Shown here: positions 54,875-63,604 of the stretch, one piece after another | Layout: every line of letters starts with the position of its first letter | Numbering within the stretch: position 1 is the stretch's first letter | Assembly: GCF_003367475.1 (NCBI RefSeq) | Contig: NZ_QRHA01000004.1 | Span: forward strand, 289,205-353,204 | DNA from: Alteromonas aestuariivivens | GTDB lineage: Bacteria > Pseudomonadota > Gammaproteobacteria > Enterobacterales > Alteromonadaceae | DNA length: 64,000 bases | Direction: 5' to 3' | The notes under the pieces: generated by a model | Database searches by the model: none | What the model saw: only the letters and a program-made list of their open reading frames with translations | What the model was told of the DNA's origin: nothing | Position numbers and translations under genes: made by a program

Positions 54875-55330
54875 TCAGCTTATCGCTCCTTCCAGTTCAA
54901 GCAAAAATTGTTTTCGCGCCAATCCCCCGGCGTAACCGGTCAGAGTTCCGTTACTGCCGATCACCCGATGACAGGGCACAATAATAGCAATAGGGTTACG
55001 CCCGTTGGCCATACCTACCGCCCGAACGGCTGTGGGATTGTCAATGCAGTTGGCTATATCAGCGTAACTGGCGGTATGACCATATTGGATGCGGGTGAGT
55101 TGTTGCCACACACGCTCCTGAAAATCAGTGCCCTTTGCGGCAAGAGGGACATCAAAACTGTGCCTGGCACCGCTGAAATACTCCTGCAACTGCGTGCAAG
55201 TACGCTGAGTGATTGGGCTCTCGCAGCTGCGATCCGGCTGATGTTCCACGAATCGTACGGCAGTAACGCCGCGATCATCTGCAACTACTTCAAGCACGCC
55301 ACACGGGCTGGTAAAAAACTGATTATACAC
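54875..55330 (-). CDS. ogt: Methylated-DNA-protein-cysteine methyltransferase
   Basis: A 151-residue alkyltransferase with the active-site motif PIAIIVPCHRVIGSNG, in which the Cys accepts the methyl group of O6-methylguanine, and ASYADIANCIDNPTAVRAVG for DNA binding. A longer frame starts at 55360, but the last bases of the upstream gene form AAGGAG with a GTG at 55330 at good spacing, so I start there. That places it one base after the stop of the Ada-AlkA gene. Confidence 0.88.
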   Translation of the reverse strand: MYNQFFTSPCGVLEVVADDRGVTAVRFVEHQPDRSCESPITQRTCTQLQEYFSGARHSFDVPLAAKGTDFQERVWQQLTRIQYGHTASYADIANCIDNPTAVRAVGMANGRNPIAIIVPCHRVIGSNGTLTGYAGGLARKQFLLELEGAIS

Positions 55331-55331
55331 G

Positions 55332-56756
55332 TTACTGCTCCTTAAAAGCGGCTTCTTCATCGGCGAGCCTCCACAACTGCAGGGTAAGGTAACTGCGCCA
55401 GGGCGCGGCGCAGTCTGGGGCTAAATCCAGGGCCGCTGCCTGCTTTTGCACTATCAAATCTCCGCCAAGATAGACATCGGGCTGGCTCCTGCCCCTTAAC
55501 CGTATGTAGTTCAGTGTCCAGGGCCCAACGCCTGCAATTTGCAGTACAGTATTGTCGTCCGGCTCGCCGTCACCCTGTTGAGCGCAAATACGGGCATAAT
55601 CCCGCAGCGCGTCTTTGCGCCTTTGCGGCATGCGCAGAAATATTAACTCGTCAGCGGCAACCCGCTCGGGCATAGGAAAAGCAACCCCATAAGCGGTGTT
55701 TTCTCCGAGTGTATTCACCAGTAAGTTCAGATGCGAGATGGCTGCTTTCACACTGACCTGCTGACCCAGAATAGCCCGACACCCCGCTTCAAACACGGAC
55801 CATACTCCGGGAATGCGCAGACCCGCCAGGCGGCGCTCTGCTGCAATACCCGCCCGCGCCAGCGCCGCATCGATCACGCAGGGGTCCGCATCCAGATCCA
55901 GCACTCGCCTGACCCGCTCAAGTACAGCATGAGCAAAGCGAACATCATCAATACTGAGCTTGACCTTAAATTCATTGCGTTGCGGGCAATGCTCTATTGC
56001 CACATGCCCGGCCACCCCCTGTTCGATAAACGTACGCTGATATCCGCGCGCATTAAAACGCTCGCACGCCTCAATTTGCCGGCGTTCCCAAAAACGCCTC
56101 ACCCAATCCCAGTCGTAGGGCGGGCGATAGCAAAATGCCAGACGAAACTCCGAGTCAACCTGCGCTTGCTCAGCGCCCAGCCCCTGTCTGCGGAGTTTAG
56201 ACGGCGCCAGTTGCCAGTATTTTTGCATTAATACCTGCAACCTGCGGATAGAATCAAACCCACACACCTGTGCAATATCAGTTATTGGCATTGTGCTTTG
56301 CTGCAACAGAGTTTTGGCAAACAGCAACTGGTGAAAAACCTGAAATGCCTTGGGCGAAAGCCCCAGATGCCTGCGTAAAAGGCTGTGCAGGTAACGCTCA
56401 CTGATCCCCAGCCGGTCCGCAACCCGATGTATTGGCTGGGGCGGCAACTCCGACAATAGTTTTTGCGCGCGTATTACAGTAGTGTTTACCCCCAGCCATG
56501 CGCTGGAGCCGGGTGCGCTGTCTGGTCTGCAGCGCAGGCAGGGTCGAAATCCTGCCTGCATTGCCTGCACCGCCATCGGAAAATATTCTACATTACGCTC
56601 TGTCGGCAATCGTGCAGGACAGACATTTCGACAAAATATGCCAGTGCTTTTAACGGCAACGAAAAACTGCCCGTCAAAGCGCCGATCCCGGCTTAAACGG
56701 GCCTCTCTGAAACAGGCCCGCTGCTGTTCCGATACTTGCACGGAAGTTGTTGCCAC
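55332..56756 (-). CDS. Ada-type regulator fused to AlkA-type DNA-3-methyladenine glycosylase
   Basis: A 474-residue three-part protein. The N-terminal Ada zinc domain has the four cysteines in GIFCRNVCPAR and PCLRCRPD, the first being the methyl-phosphotriester acceptor. An AraC-type HTH pair follows (about residues 85-190, VADRLGISERYLHSLLRRHL). The C-terminal half is AlkA: AILGQQVSVKAAISHLN and the helix-hairpin-helix LQIAGVGPWTLNYIRLRG with the catalytic Asp in YLGGDLIV. It should sense alkylation, activate its operon and excise alkylated bases. The partner ogt gene follows at once. Confidence 0.9.
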   Translation of the reverse strand: MATTSVQVSEQQRACFREARLSRDRRFDGQFFVAVKSTGIFCRNVCPARLPTERNVEYFPMAVQAMQAGFRPCLRCRPDSAPGSSAWLGVNTTVIRAQKLLSELPPQPIHRVADRLGISERYLHSLLRRHLGLSPKAFQVFHQLLFAKTLLQQSTMPITDIAQVCGFDSIRRLQVLMQKYWQLAPSKLRRQGLGAEQAQVDSEFRLAFCYRPPYDWDWVRRFWERRQIEACERFNARGYQRTFIEQGVAGHVAIEHCPQRNEFKVKLSIDDVRFAHAVLERVRRVLDLDADPCVIDAALARAGIAAERRLAGLRIPGVWSVFEAGCRAILGQQVSVKAAISHLNLLVNTLGENTAYGVAFPMPERVAADELIFLRMPQRRKDALRDYARICAQQGDGEPDDNTVLQIAGVGPWTLNYIRLRGRSQPDVYLGGDLIVQKQAAALDLAPDCAAPWRSYLTLQLWRLADEEAAFKEQ

Positions 56757-56967
56757 GTCTCTGCCCCTAGTGGTTATGGCTCGACCAGGGGGACAGTTTA
56801 CTCTTTAATTGTGCTCTCTACGCGACAAAATCGGAACTCAATCAAATCGTCATGCAGGCAATGTTTGACCATGCACACCAGTTGATTCTCAAGGCCCCGG
56901 TCAGCATAATAGCTTTTGTCGGAATCACTGCCACACCAAGTGTGGGTATCATAATTACAACAGCGGA

Positions 56968-58128
56968 GTGATCTTGCCTAACCTCTTTACCCGCCTTACG
57001 CGATCACTGCGTAGTGTCTTGTTATGCCTTACCCTCTGGGGCGTGGCAATGCTGTCCTGTGCGCAGGAGTGGGTAGGCGACTACGCGGCATACGTGAAAC
57101 GTCAGGCAGTAAAGTACAATATTCCGGGCTACACCTTTGTTTACTATCAGCAGGGTGAAACCCCCAAAGTGTATGTGTATGGTAAAACCCACAGCGGTGG
57201 CAAAGCCATTTCAGAGAACACGGTATTTCGTCTGGCGTCGGTTTCCAAATCATTCACCGCCATTCTGATGGCCAAGATGGTAGAGCAGCAAAAACTGCAG
57301 TGGGACACGCCCATCAGCACGCTCGTGCCGGAAATCAAATTTACCGGAAAAGGCATGGAGCAACTGGCACTCAAACACATTGTCGGGCAATCCAGTGGCT
57401 TTATGCCTAATGCGTATGACAACCTCATTGAGGCGGATTATTCACTTGATAAGGTACTGGAGCAATTGGCCCGATTGGAACCCATCTGCGCTCCCGGAGA
57501 ATGTTACACCTATCAGAACGCATTGTTCGGTGCCATTCAACACTACCTGGTAAACCAGAACACTTCCTATCAGCGCCAGCTCCAAACTCAACTGTTTGTT
57601 CCTTTGGGCATGAAAACAGCGAGTGCGGGCAAAAGTGCGCTGATGGCTTCCGGGGAATGGGCGCGGCCCCACATCGCCATCGCCCGTAACCGCTGGCGCG
57701 AAGGGATTGTGGAAAGCAACTACTACCGTTTTACGCCAGCTGCCGGAGTAAACGCCAGCATTGCCGACATGGCCATTTACGTGCAGGCACTGTTAGGGGA
57801 ATTCCCGACCGTGTTACCGCCGGAACTCATCGAAACCGTGACAACCCCTATCGTTAAAACCCGGCGTGAAACATACAGACGCGGCTGGCGCGAGTATCTG
57901 AACGACGCGCACTACGGGTTGGGCTGGCGAATTTACGACTTTGAGGGTAAACAAATCAACTATCATGGCGGTTGGGTGAAAGGGTACCGGGCAGATGTTT
58001 CATTTGTACCGGAAACCGGTGCTGGCTATGTAATGCTGATGAATGCGGAATCGAATATGATCAACGCCACTACGGCAGAGTTCTGGAACCGCTATTTTCA
58101 TTACCGTGAAAGCAAACCGAAGCCCTGA
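56968..58128 (+). CDS. Serine hydrolase of the class C beta-lactamase family
   Basis: A 386-residue exported protein; the signal peptide ends near residue 32 (MLSCAQ). The catalytic SxxK is in RLASVSKSFTAILMA, the second motif is CYTYQNALF (YxN), and the third is NYHGGWVKGYRADV (HxG). The group includes esterases, D-peptidases and AmpC; nothing points to one of them. A GTG at 56968 or a TTG at 56974 could be the start; the GGAG just before suits the TTG. It converges on speA with a hairpin over the stop codons. Confidence 0.85.
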   Translation: MILPNLFTRLTRSLRSVLLCLTLWGVAMLSCAQEWVGDYAAYVKRQAVKYNIPGYTFVYYQQGETPKVYVYGKTHSGGKAISENTVFRLASVSKSFTAILMAKMVEQQKLQWDTPISTLVPEIKFTGKGMEQLALKHIVGQSSGFMPNAYDNLIEADYSLDKVLEQLARLEPICAPGECYTYQNALFGAIQHYLVNQNTSYQRQLQTQLFVPLGMKTASAGKSALMASGEWARPHIAIARNRWREGIVESNYYRFTPAAGVNASIADMAIYVQALLGEFPTVLPPELIETVTTPIVKTRRETYRRGWREYLNDAHYGLGWRIYDFEGKQINYHGGWVKGYRADVSFVPETGAGYVMLMNAESNMINATTAEFWNRYFHYRESKPKP

Positions 58129-58139
58129 GGCTCCGGTTT
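58114..58139. terminator. Hairpin at the convergent ends of the serine hydrolase and speA genes
   Basis: An 11-bp stem with one mismatch (AAACCGAAGCC/GGCTCCGGTTT) and loop CTGA overlaps the serine hydrolase stop and ends 10 bases before the speA stop. T-runs are short, so it is a probable but modest terminator. Confidence 0.5.
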
Positions 58140-58149
58140 AAGGGTAATA

Positions 58150-60075
58150 TTAAGAGCTCGTTTTGAGGTAGGTGTAGCCGCTCAGGCAATTCTCGTAAAA
58201 ATCTGTCCAACGCACACCTTCCCGCGGGTTCATGTTGCCGCTGGCGACATGACGATCAATCAGCCGTTTCACATCGGAAGCCATTGCTTTGGGGTTGTAC
58301 TGCATAATATTCAGCACGTCTTCAACCGAAGACCCCTTGACCACTTCTTCAATGTAGAAATCCTGTGGATCGTCATCGTAACTGAAAATATGCACTTCAT
58401 TCAGGCGCCCGAACAGGTTATGCATATCACCCATAACATCCTGATAGGCACCGGTCAGGAACAGACCCACATAGTAGGACTCATCCTTTCGGAGGCTGTG
58501 CATGGGAATCACGTCGGTAATTTCCCGGCCGATGGTGAACTGATCAATTTTTCCGTCACTGTCGCAGGTAATATCAACCAGCGAGCAGTTCACCTCCGGT
58601 TTTTCGTGCATGCGGGTAAGCGGTACAACCGGCAGTAACTGGTCAATCGCCCAGGTATCTGCAGCCGACTGAAACACGGAAAAGTTGGCCAGATACTGAG
58701 ACGACAGACTGTAATCCAGTTCCTGCAATTCTTCCGGAACGTATTCCGCGTTGGCATAATGGGCCTTGAGGCGAGTCATAATCCGCCAGTACATGGTTTC
58801 AATTTTACCCAGCTCTTCCAGGCTCAGAACCCGTAACTTGAAGGCATCCAGCGCCTGTTCTTTCCACTGCGAGGCGTCGTTATACACCTCCTGCATGTTG
58901 ATTTGCTCGTCGAAGGTGTCTTCCAGCTCACGAATATTCTTCACGAATACGTGCTCACCTTCCTCTGCCTGGGTAGCGATTTCAGCACTGTTGGAACGAA
59001 TTTCACCCACAATTTCGGTAACCACACAGCTGTGATGGGCCGTTATGGCACGGCCGCTCTCACTGACCAGGTTCGGATGAGGCACGCCTTCCAAATCACA
59101 CACTTCTTTCATGCCGTAAACTACGTCAGATACGTATTCCTGCATGCTGTAATTGCGTGATGACTCATTGGTTGAATTGCTGCCATCGTAGTCAATGCCA
59201 AGACCACCACCGACGTCAACATAATCCAGCTTAAAGCCCATTTTGTGCAGTTCTGCATAAATACGGGCACCTTCGCTAATGGCTTCTTTAACTGCCCGAA
59301 TGTCGGTGAGCTGGCTGCCAATGTGAAAATGCAACAGCTTGAGGCAATGGCTCATGCCCTGCTCATCCAGGTAACGTGCGGTTTTAATGATTTCGGCAAT
59401 GGTCAGACCAAATTTGGCTCGCTCACCACCAGAGCTTTCCCACTTGCCACGGCCTTTGACGGTCATTTTGGCCCGCACGCCTATGATGGGTTCAACCCCA
59501 AGCTCCTTGGAAACGCGCACGAGCAACAGCAATTCAGAATACTTTTCGACAACCACGACGACCTTACGGCCCAGTTTGCGGCCCAGCAACGCCAGTTGCA
59601 TAAACTCGGCATCTTTGTAGCCGTTGAGGATGGTAAGTGAGTCTTCATTGGTGTTCATCGCCAGGACGGTAAGCAACTCAGCTTTAGAGCCAGCTTCCAG
59701 CCCATAGTTGAACGGCTGACCTGCATCAACGATTTCTTCAACCACTTCACGCATCTGGTTTACTTTAACCGGATACACACCCTGATATTCGCCCTGATAC
59801 TCCGCTTCTTTGATGGTGTCTGCGAAAATGGTATTCAGGTTTGCAACCTGTGAGCGCAAAATATCGTGAAAACGCACTACAACAGGAAGCTGTACGCCTT
59901 CCTCATGGATTTCATCGATTACCGCTTTGAAATCAATTCGCACACCCGGGTTTTTCGGGTCCGGCGTAATATGAACATTGCCATTCTCGCCAATCTGAAA
60001 GTAGCCGCCACCCCATCGGGAGACACCATAAACCCGTTCTGCTTCTTCGATATTCCACTCAGCCAAGATTGTCAC
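58150..60075 (-). CDS. speA: Biosynthetic arginine decarboxylase
   Basis: A 641-residue PLP enzyme that turns arginine into agmatine for polyamine synthesis. The PLP lysine is in GVYPVKVNQMREVV; other blocks are LLHFHIGSQLTD, YVDVGGGLGIDYDGS and VSESGRAITAHHSC. The frame opens at a TTG at 60135, but the family start pattern (x-WNIEEAERVYGVSRWGGGYF) lies close after a GTG at 60075, so I use that. The length is near the 658 residues of the Escherichia coli enzyme. It is a single-gene unit. Confidence 0.93.
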   Translation of the reverse strand: MTILAEWNIEEAERVYGVSRWGGGYFQIGENGNVHITPDPKNPGVRIDFKAVIDEIHEEGVQLPVVVRFHDILRSQVANLNTIFADTIKEAEYQGEYQGVYPVKVNQMREVVEEIVDAGQPFNYGLEAGSKAELLTVLAMNTNEDSLTILNGYKDAEFMQLALLGRKLGRKVVVVVEKYSELLLLVRVSKELGVEPIIGVRAKMTVKGRGKWESSGGERAKFGLTIAEIIKTARYLDEQGMSHCLKLLHFHIGSQLTDIRAVKEAISEGARIYAELHKMGFKLDYVDVGGGLGIDYDGSNSTNESSRNYSMQEYVSDVVYGMKEVCDLEGVPHPNLVSESGRAITAHHSCVVTEIVGEIRSNSAEIATQAEEGEHVFVKNIRELEDTFDEQINMQEVYNDASQWKEQALDAFKLRVLSLEELGKIETMYWRIMTRLKAHYANAEYVPEELQELDYSLSSQYLANFSVFQSAADTWAIDQLLPVVPLTRMHEKPEVNCSLVDITCDSDGKIDQFTIGREITDVIPMHSLRKDESYYVGLFLTGAYQDVMGDMHNLFGRLNEVHIFSYDDDPQDFYIEEVVKGSSVEDVLNIMQYNPKAMASDVKRLIDRHVASGNMNPREGVRWTDFYENCLSGYTYLKTSS

Positions 60076-60532
60076 CTTAATACCCAAGCGCGGCCTTTTT
60101 CCGTCTGAAAATCGATACCACGCGTTTTCGAACAAAGATAATAGACGCGTATTATAGACAACCCTGTGTGTGACGCTATGGAAATCTCACATCTGTGTTG
60201 GATGTTTGCAGGGTAGACCTGTTCACAAAATTCAGGGGAGGGAGTGTATTTCATGGCCCGGGGAAGAGAACCTGGCACCCTCCAGAATCGGGCGGCCTAT
60301 TCAGGCCTATTGAGCCTTTAAAAGCACACCAGACAAGCCAAAATCAAACTTTGACCAAAATTTAGCGATTTAAACCAGTATTTAGCCGAACAATTTTTAA
60401 CCGCGCTTCCAAAAACCCACAAGTCGAATATAAATTATTGATATTTATCACTTTTTAAAGTTGGCACCTCGATTGCTCAAGTCCATTCAACCGGGCATCT
60501 CCCGCGAACTTAACCAAACAAGGATATTCAAG
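60076..60532. other. Intergenic stretch before speA and the DUF3718 gene
   Basis: Divergent region with no gene that I can support. It holds AT-rich promoter-like DNA for both neighbours; an ATTATAGACAACC stretch near 60153 is a possible part of the speA promoter. No RNA gene or hairpin terminator was recognised. Confidence 0.4.
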
Positions 60533-60868
60533 ATGAAAACCATGACCAAATTAACCGCAATTATTGGCTTCAGTTTTGTTGTTGCAGGGTTTGCGAATGC
60601 AAATTCAAGTGTTGAGCCAGCTGACAACTCTGTCACTTCAAAAATTTGTGCAGTTGCCACTAAAGGGAGTGCCGTGAAACTGCATAGGGCAATTAAAGAT
60701 TCAGGCCTGAGCAAACACTATGTGGCGAACTCCGTAACCTGCAATGGTACGCCACTGGTAGATTTCGTTGCTCAATATGGTGAAAACCCTGCCTCAGTAA
60801 ACGATTACATCACGGGTGGCCGGTACAGCACTACTGAAATAGTGGCCCAAGTTAACACCCGCAACTAA
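60533..60868 (+). CDS. Small exported DUF3718-type protein
   Basis: A 111-residue protein with a signal peptide (MKTMTKLTAIIGFSFVVAGF, cleavage after ANA near residue 24) and a mature domain with two cysteines (ICAVATKG and VTCNGTPL), the pattern of DUF3718 proteins. The start is the ATG at 60533 with AAGGA eight bases upstream; a longer frame exists but has no signal-like start. Function is unknown. It stands alone before the insertion-sequence region. Confidence 0.7.
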   Translation: MKTMTKLTAIIGFSFVVAGFANANSSVEPADNSVTSKICAVATKGSAVKLHRAIKDSGLSKHYVANSVTCNGTPLVDFVAQYGENPASVNDYITGGRYSTTEIVAQVNTRN

Positions 60869-61084
60869 GAATGTATTGCCAGCCGAGGTTCCCGCTATGT
60901 CACTGCTGAGCTGACGTACCGGGAACCCTGCTACATCTTAATCTCCACTAAAACATCCTCAATACAAAACCTCCGCAGGCGAATTTATCACCTTCAGCCT
61001 CTCGTTCAGCCAGAGACTCTTTCCAGGCTCAAACCTACACGACAAAATTGAATAAGCTCGATGTACTTTTTTCAGGGCACAAAA

Positions 61085-61106
61085 AAGGCGCTGAAATCAG
61101 CGCCTT
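61085..61106 (-). terminator. Hairpin terminator outside the IS3 element
   Basis: AAGGCGCTGA and TCAGCGCCTT form a 10-bp stem; on the minus strand it is followed by six Ts, so it would stop transcripts leaving the IS3 element leftwards. The surrounding stretch 60869-61210 holds nothing else that I recognise. Confidence 0.65.
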
Positions 61107-61208
61107 CTTATAAGCTTTAAAAGCTCGGGGATGATTACATCAAAGTCTCCCCAAAACCCGCAATTCCCTTAATCCCTGACTACTAGAGGGATGTAAGCCA
61201 CTTGGCGT

Positions 61209-61243
61209 TCTGAATCGCCACTACTAGCCTAGACACTTCCCAG
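61209..61243 (+). repeat. Left terminal inverted repeat of the IS3 element
   Basis: Matches the right end 62305-62339 in reverse complement: 14 identical bases (TCTGAATCGCCACT), then a divergent patch, CCTAGAC identical, and CCCAG identical. The outer TG at 61211 is the likely true end. Confidence 0.8.
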
Positions 61244-61999
61244 CCGTTGGACATGGCGTTTTTCATACTCTACTGGTGACAGTAAATTATTGGAACCATG
61301 TTTGCGTTTGCAGTTATAAAACATTTCGATGTAATCGAATATATCGCTACGGGCATCATCTCTGGTTGAGTAGACTTTCTTCTTAATTCTTTCCCGCTTC
61401 AGTAACTGGAAGAAGCTTTCCGCAACGGCGTTATCATGACAGTTACCGCGGCGGCTCATACTACCTTCAAGGCCGTTCGATTTAAGGAACGCCTGCCAGT
61501 CATGGCTGGTGTACTGGCTTCCTTGATCCGAGTGCACTATCACTTGTTGTTTCGGATTGCGACGCCATACCGCCATTAGTAATGCATTAAGCACGATATC
61601 TTTCGTGATCCGTTGCTGCATGGACCACCCAATAACCTTTCGGGAGAACAAGTCCACGACAACCGCCAGATACAGCCACCCTTCGTGGGTACGGACATGC
61701 GTGATATCCGTGACCCAGGCCTCATCAGGCGCAGCGGGATTAAATTCCCGATTCAGGCGATTTGGCACAACAACGTGGCTTTCTCCGCCTCGATGGCGTG
61801 GTCGCCGCTAGCCATACACGCCGCCAGACTCCAGCCAGAATTGTTTTATTAATCCTGTTAGGCGTCGGTTGGCTTTATCGCGTTTGGACAGAGGCTGATT
61901 GTTCCATGCATAGTAACCACTGGGATGAACATCCAGCATCCGACACAACCAACGAACGGGCCAGCAATCGCTGTTGTCCCTGATGAAGGCGTACCTCAA
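61229..61999 (-). pseudogene. IS3 transposase orfB, broken by an internal deletion and stop
   Basis: The first part reads RYAFIRDNSDCWPVRWLCRM to LESGGVYG, then a TAG at 61805-61807, then RRPRHRGGESHVVVPNRLN and the full rve integrase core with DEAWVTDITHVRTHEGWLYL, IVHSDQGSQYTSHDW and CHDNAVAESFFQLLKRE (the DDE residues). Both parts are in the same frame. Intact relatives have a YRKIH-type segment of roughly 35 residues after GVYG, which is missing, so about 100 bases were lost and the stop arose at the junction. Confidence 0.82.
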
Positions 62000-62274
62000 T
62001 CGGACTGCTTTGCGAAGTACGCCGCGGCTTTTTTTAATATATCCCGCTCTTCAGTGGCCCGCTTCAATTCCTTCTGAAGCCGCTTTATTTCAGCCTGGGC
62101 CTCAGATAAATCATTATGCTTCTTGGAATCAGGGCCGAACTTCTTAACCCAGGCATACAAGCTGTGAGTAGTGATATCGAGTCGCTTGGCAACATCAGCG
62201 ACAGAATGGCCACGATCAACGACTTGTTTGACCGCTTCAATTTTGAATTTTTCAGGGTAGCGTTTACCGCTCAT
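61996..62274 (-). CDS. IS3 transposase orfA (HTH part)
   Basis: A 92-residue DNA-binding protein with KRYPEKFKIEAVKQVVDRGH and HSVADVAKRLDITTHSLYAW followed by a leucine-zipper-like coiled coil (LSEAQAEIKRLQKELKRATE). It starts at the ATG at 62274 with AGAGAGG upstream. It overlaps orfB by four bases (TTGA) and ends shortly after the slippery A7 run, as expected for production of an OrfAB fusion. Confidence 0.88.
   Translation of the reverse strand: MSGKRYPEKFKIEAVKQVVDRGHSVADVAKRLDITTHSLYAWVKKFGPDSKKHNDLSEAQAEIKRLQKELKRATEERDILKKAAAYFAKQSD
62029..62035 (-). other. Programmed -1 frameshift site of the IS3 element
   Basis: A run of seven As then G on the minus strand (AAAAAAAG), within orfA shortly before its stop, with orfB in the -1 frame. 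This is the usual IS3-family slippery site. Confidence 0.65.
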
Positions 62275-62304
62275 AAGCACCTCTCTTTCAGTTAGTTTAT
62301 CTAA

Positions 62305-62339
62305 CTGGGAGGCGTCTAGGAAATCAGTGGCGATTCAGA
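62305..62339 (-). repeat. Right terminal inverted repeat of the IS3 element
   Basis: Partner of 61209-61243; reverse complement begins TCTGAATCGCCACTGATT. It lies 30 bases outside the orfA start. The stretch after it to 62516 shows no gene. Confidence 0.8.
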
Positions 62340-62516
62340 TGTGGATTTCAGCCACATCAAAAAGGCGGCTCAAATAATTTTGGGGATTACCAGACGTTTA
62401 CGTCTAAACCACTACATTTAAATTTAATCAGACCGGACACACTGCGTTAACGGAGTTCACCGACACAATTTGTTTCTTAAGATAGCTTCACATTAAAAAA
62501 CACTATGTTAAGTATT

Positions 62517-62795
62517 TTAATACTTTGAATTATTTTTTTTACGCTTAAAGCCGACACTAAAAAATATCAAATAAGAGATAGTAACAGGTGCTGCTACTGT
62601 AAAGAATAGAACAATTACAAATGGCGAGCCTCCGCCAGAGTCCGTTAAGTACAACTCATAAATACAAATTAAAGTGACAAAAATAAACGGGATTAGAGCG
62701 AAAAGTAAAAATAGTTTTTTTTTCAACTTACCTAGAAAAAAGCCTAAAATTGAAGAAAGTACACATAAGAAAACTACTATTAATAGACCTAACAT
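62517..62795 (-). CDS. Small membrane protein with three hydrophobic segments
   Basis: A 92-residue protein with hydrophobic stretches near residues 2-22, 27-47 and 60-80, a KLKKK loop and a basic tail (GFKRKKNNSKY). The ATG at 62795 has AAGGAG six bases before it, so translation is credible. It is very AT-rich, like the phospholipase-like gene upstream on the same strand, and both probably arrived together. It resembles no family I know; it could be an immunity protein for the phospholipase-like protein, which is inference. Confidence 0.6.
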   Translation of the reverse strand: MLGLLIVVFLCVLSSILGFFLGKLKKKLFLLFALIPFIFVTLICIYELYLTDSGGGSPFVIVLFFTVAAPVTISYLIFFSVGFKRKKNNSKY

Positions 62796-62811
62796 ACATA
62801 CTCCTTTAGTA

Positions 62812-62928
62812 TCAACTCTGAAGTGTAACATTAATCACTGATAAGCATTCTTGAGGTATTGTCAGCCCTTGCTTTCTGAGCGCAGACAACATATACCTTT
62901 CATTCTCGGTGAGCTGTTGATGCTTCAT
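62812..62928 (-). pseudogene. IS30-family transposase N-terminal remnant
   Basis: A 38-codon frame starting MKHQQLTENERYMLSALRKQ GLT, which resembles the N-terminus of IS30-family transposases (x-QLT-x-x-ERY-x-x-x-AL-x-K-x-G). After about 27 residues the likeness ends and a stop follows. The remainder of the element is absent, so this is a leftover of an old insertion. Confidence 0.5.
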
Positions 62929-62978
62929 GTCATTTACCTTTTTTTCGGAAATAAATTAAGAAGCATCAACAGCTTACC
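62908..62978. repeat. 19-bp inverted repeat around the IS30-like start
   Basis: 62908-62926 and 62960-62978 are inverted copies with one mismatch in 19 bases, separated by 33 bases. The left arm codes the first residues of the IS30-like remnant, so the right arm is a second, inverted copy of the same start region, as could arise from an aberrant rearrangement. Confidence 0.6.
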
Positions 62979-63025
62979 ATTTTAATTTTTGAGTTCGTTG
63001 CAGTTAGTATATAAATTCGCGTCCT

Positions 63026-63604
63026 CTAATATGATATTTCGCAATTCATCTCTAGATAATAATATCCACCATTACCATCTGGAAATTTCCATAATTCGCA
63101 AGTTACTTTGTAGCCTCTTCCGAAGTCAGTAATGTTTTCGCGAACAAACTCAGACGCTTCAGATTCAAGGGCTTCACGCCTTGCACATTCTACGGAAGAA
63201 CTATTTTGAGTGGCATCACAATAAGCCCCATCCCCAAGAGTATCAACTGCGTGATAGTAGAGCAGCGCTTGCGATTCGAATAGTGCTTCAAACAGAACTT
63301 TCGCTCGCACATCGAAGTTGAGTGTTGCCACTTTCAATTCGGCAATATTTCTCATATCCTGGAGAAATGCTGTATCGCAAGCCGCTTTACTTGCTGTACC
63401 CGCGTAGCAAGTATCATGCGCATTACACGCTGACGAAAAAGGAAATTGAGGTATTACAGTGTTGAACCAATCACCTTCTGCCCCACAACCATTAGGTTGA
63501 CCAGAATTGCTTTGTGTAGACATAAAATTAGTCAGAGCTAAATCAGCAGTTTTCATGCTAGTTGCTGAGAGACTATTCTGTAGTGGCATAGTGAATTTGG
63601 CCAC
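63026..63604 (-). CDS. Phospholipase A2-like protein, probably truncated at its start by an IS3 element
   Basis: A frame of 192 residues carrying a secreted-PLA2 signature: NGCGAEGDWF then CNAHDTCY, with the catalytic His-Asp pair and calcium-loop-like glycines, followed by KAACDTAFLQDM. The order NGCG, CN-x-HD-x-CY, K-x-x-CD resembles group XII-type PLA2. It has eight cysteines, many presumably paired in disulfides, yet no signal peptide. The GTG start and the stop just before it both lie in the end of the neighbouring IS3 element, so the original N-terminus was probably lost; an ATG at 63589 is the first inside the old gene. Confidence 0.7.
   Translation of the reverse strand: MAKFTMPLQNSLSATSMKTADLALTNFMSTQSNSGQPNGCGAEGDWFNTVIPQFPFSSACNAHDTCYAGTASKAACDTAFLQDMRNIAELKVATLNFDVRAKVLFEALFESQALLYYHAVDTLGDGAYCDATQNSSSVECARREALESEASEFVRENITDFGRGYKVTCELWKFPDGNGGYYYLEMNCEISY

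Larger units (their letters stand above)
61211..62337 (-). mobile_element. IS3-family insertion sequence with an internal deletion
   Basis: About 1127 bases from TGAATCGCCACT to AGTGGCGATTCA, with inverted ends and orfA/orfB in the -1 frame arrangement on the minus strand. No target-site duplication is visible (GTTC left, GATG right). The transposase is broken (see orfB), so the copy should be immobile unless helped by an intact relative. The right end abuts a 7-bp hairpin (GATGTGG/CCACATC) in flanking DNA. Confidence 0.85.

Noticed and set aside
61557..61983. Plus-strand open frames over the IS3 transposase
   Set aside because: They are shadows of the minus-strand transposase, which has the DDE core and the expected frame arrangement.
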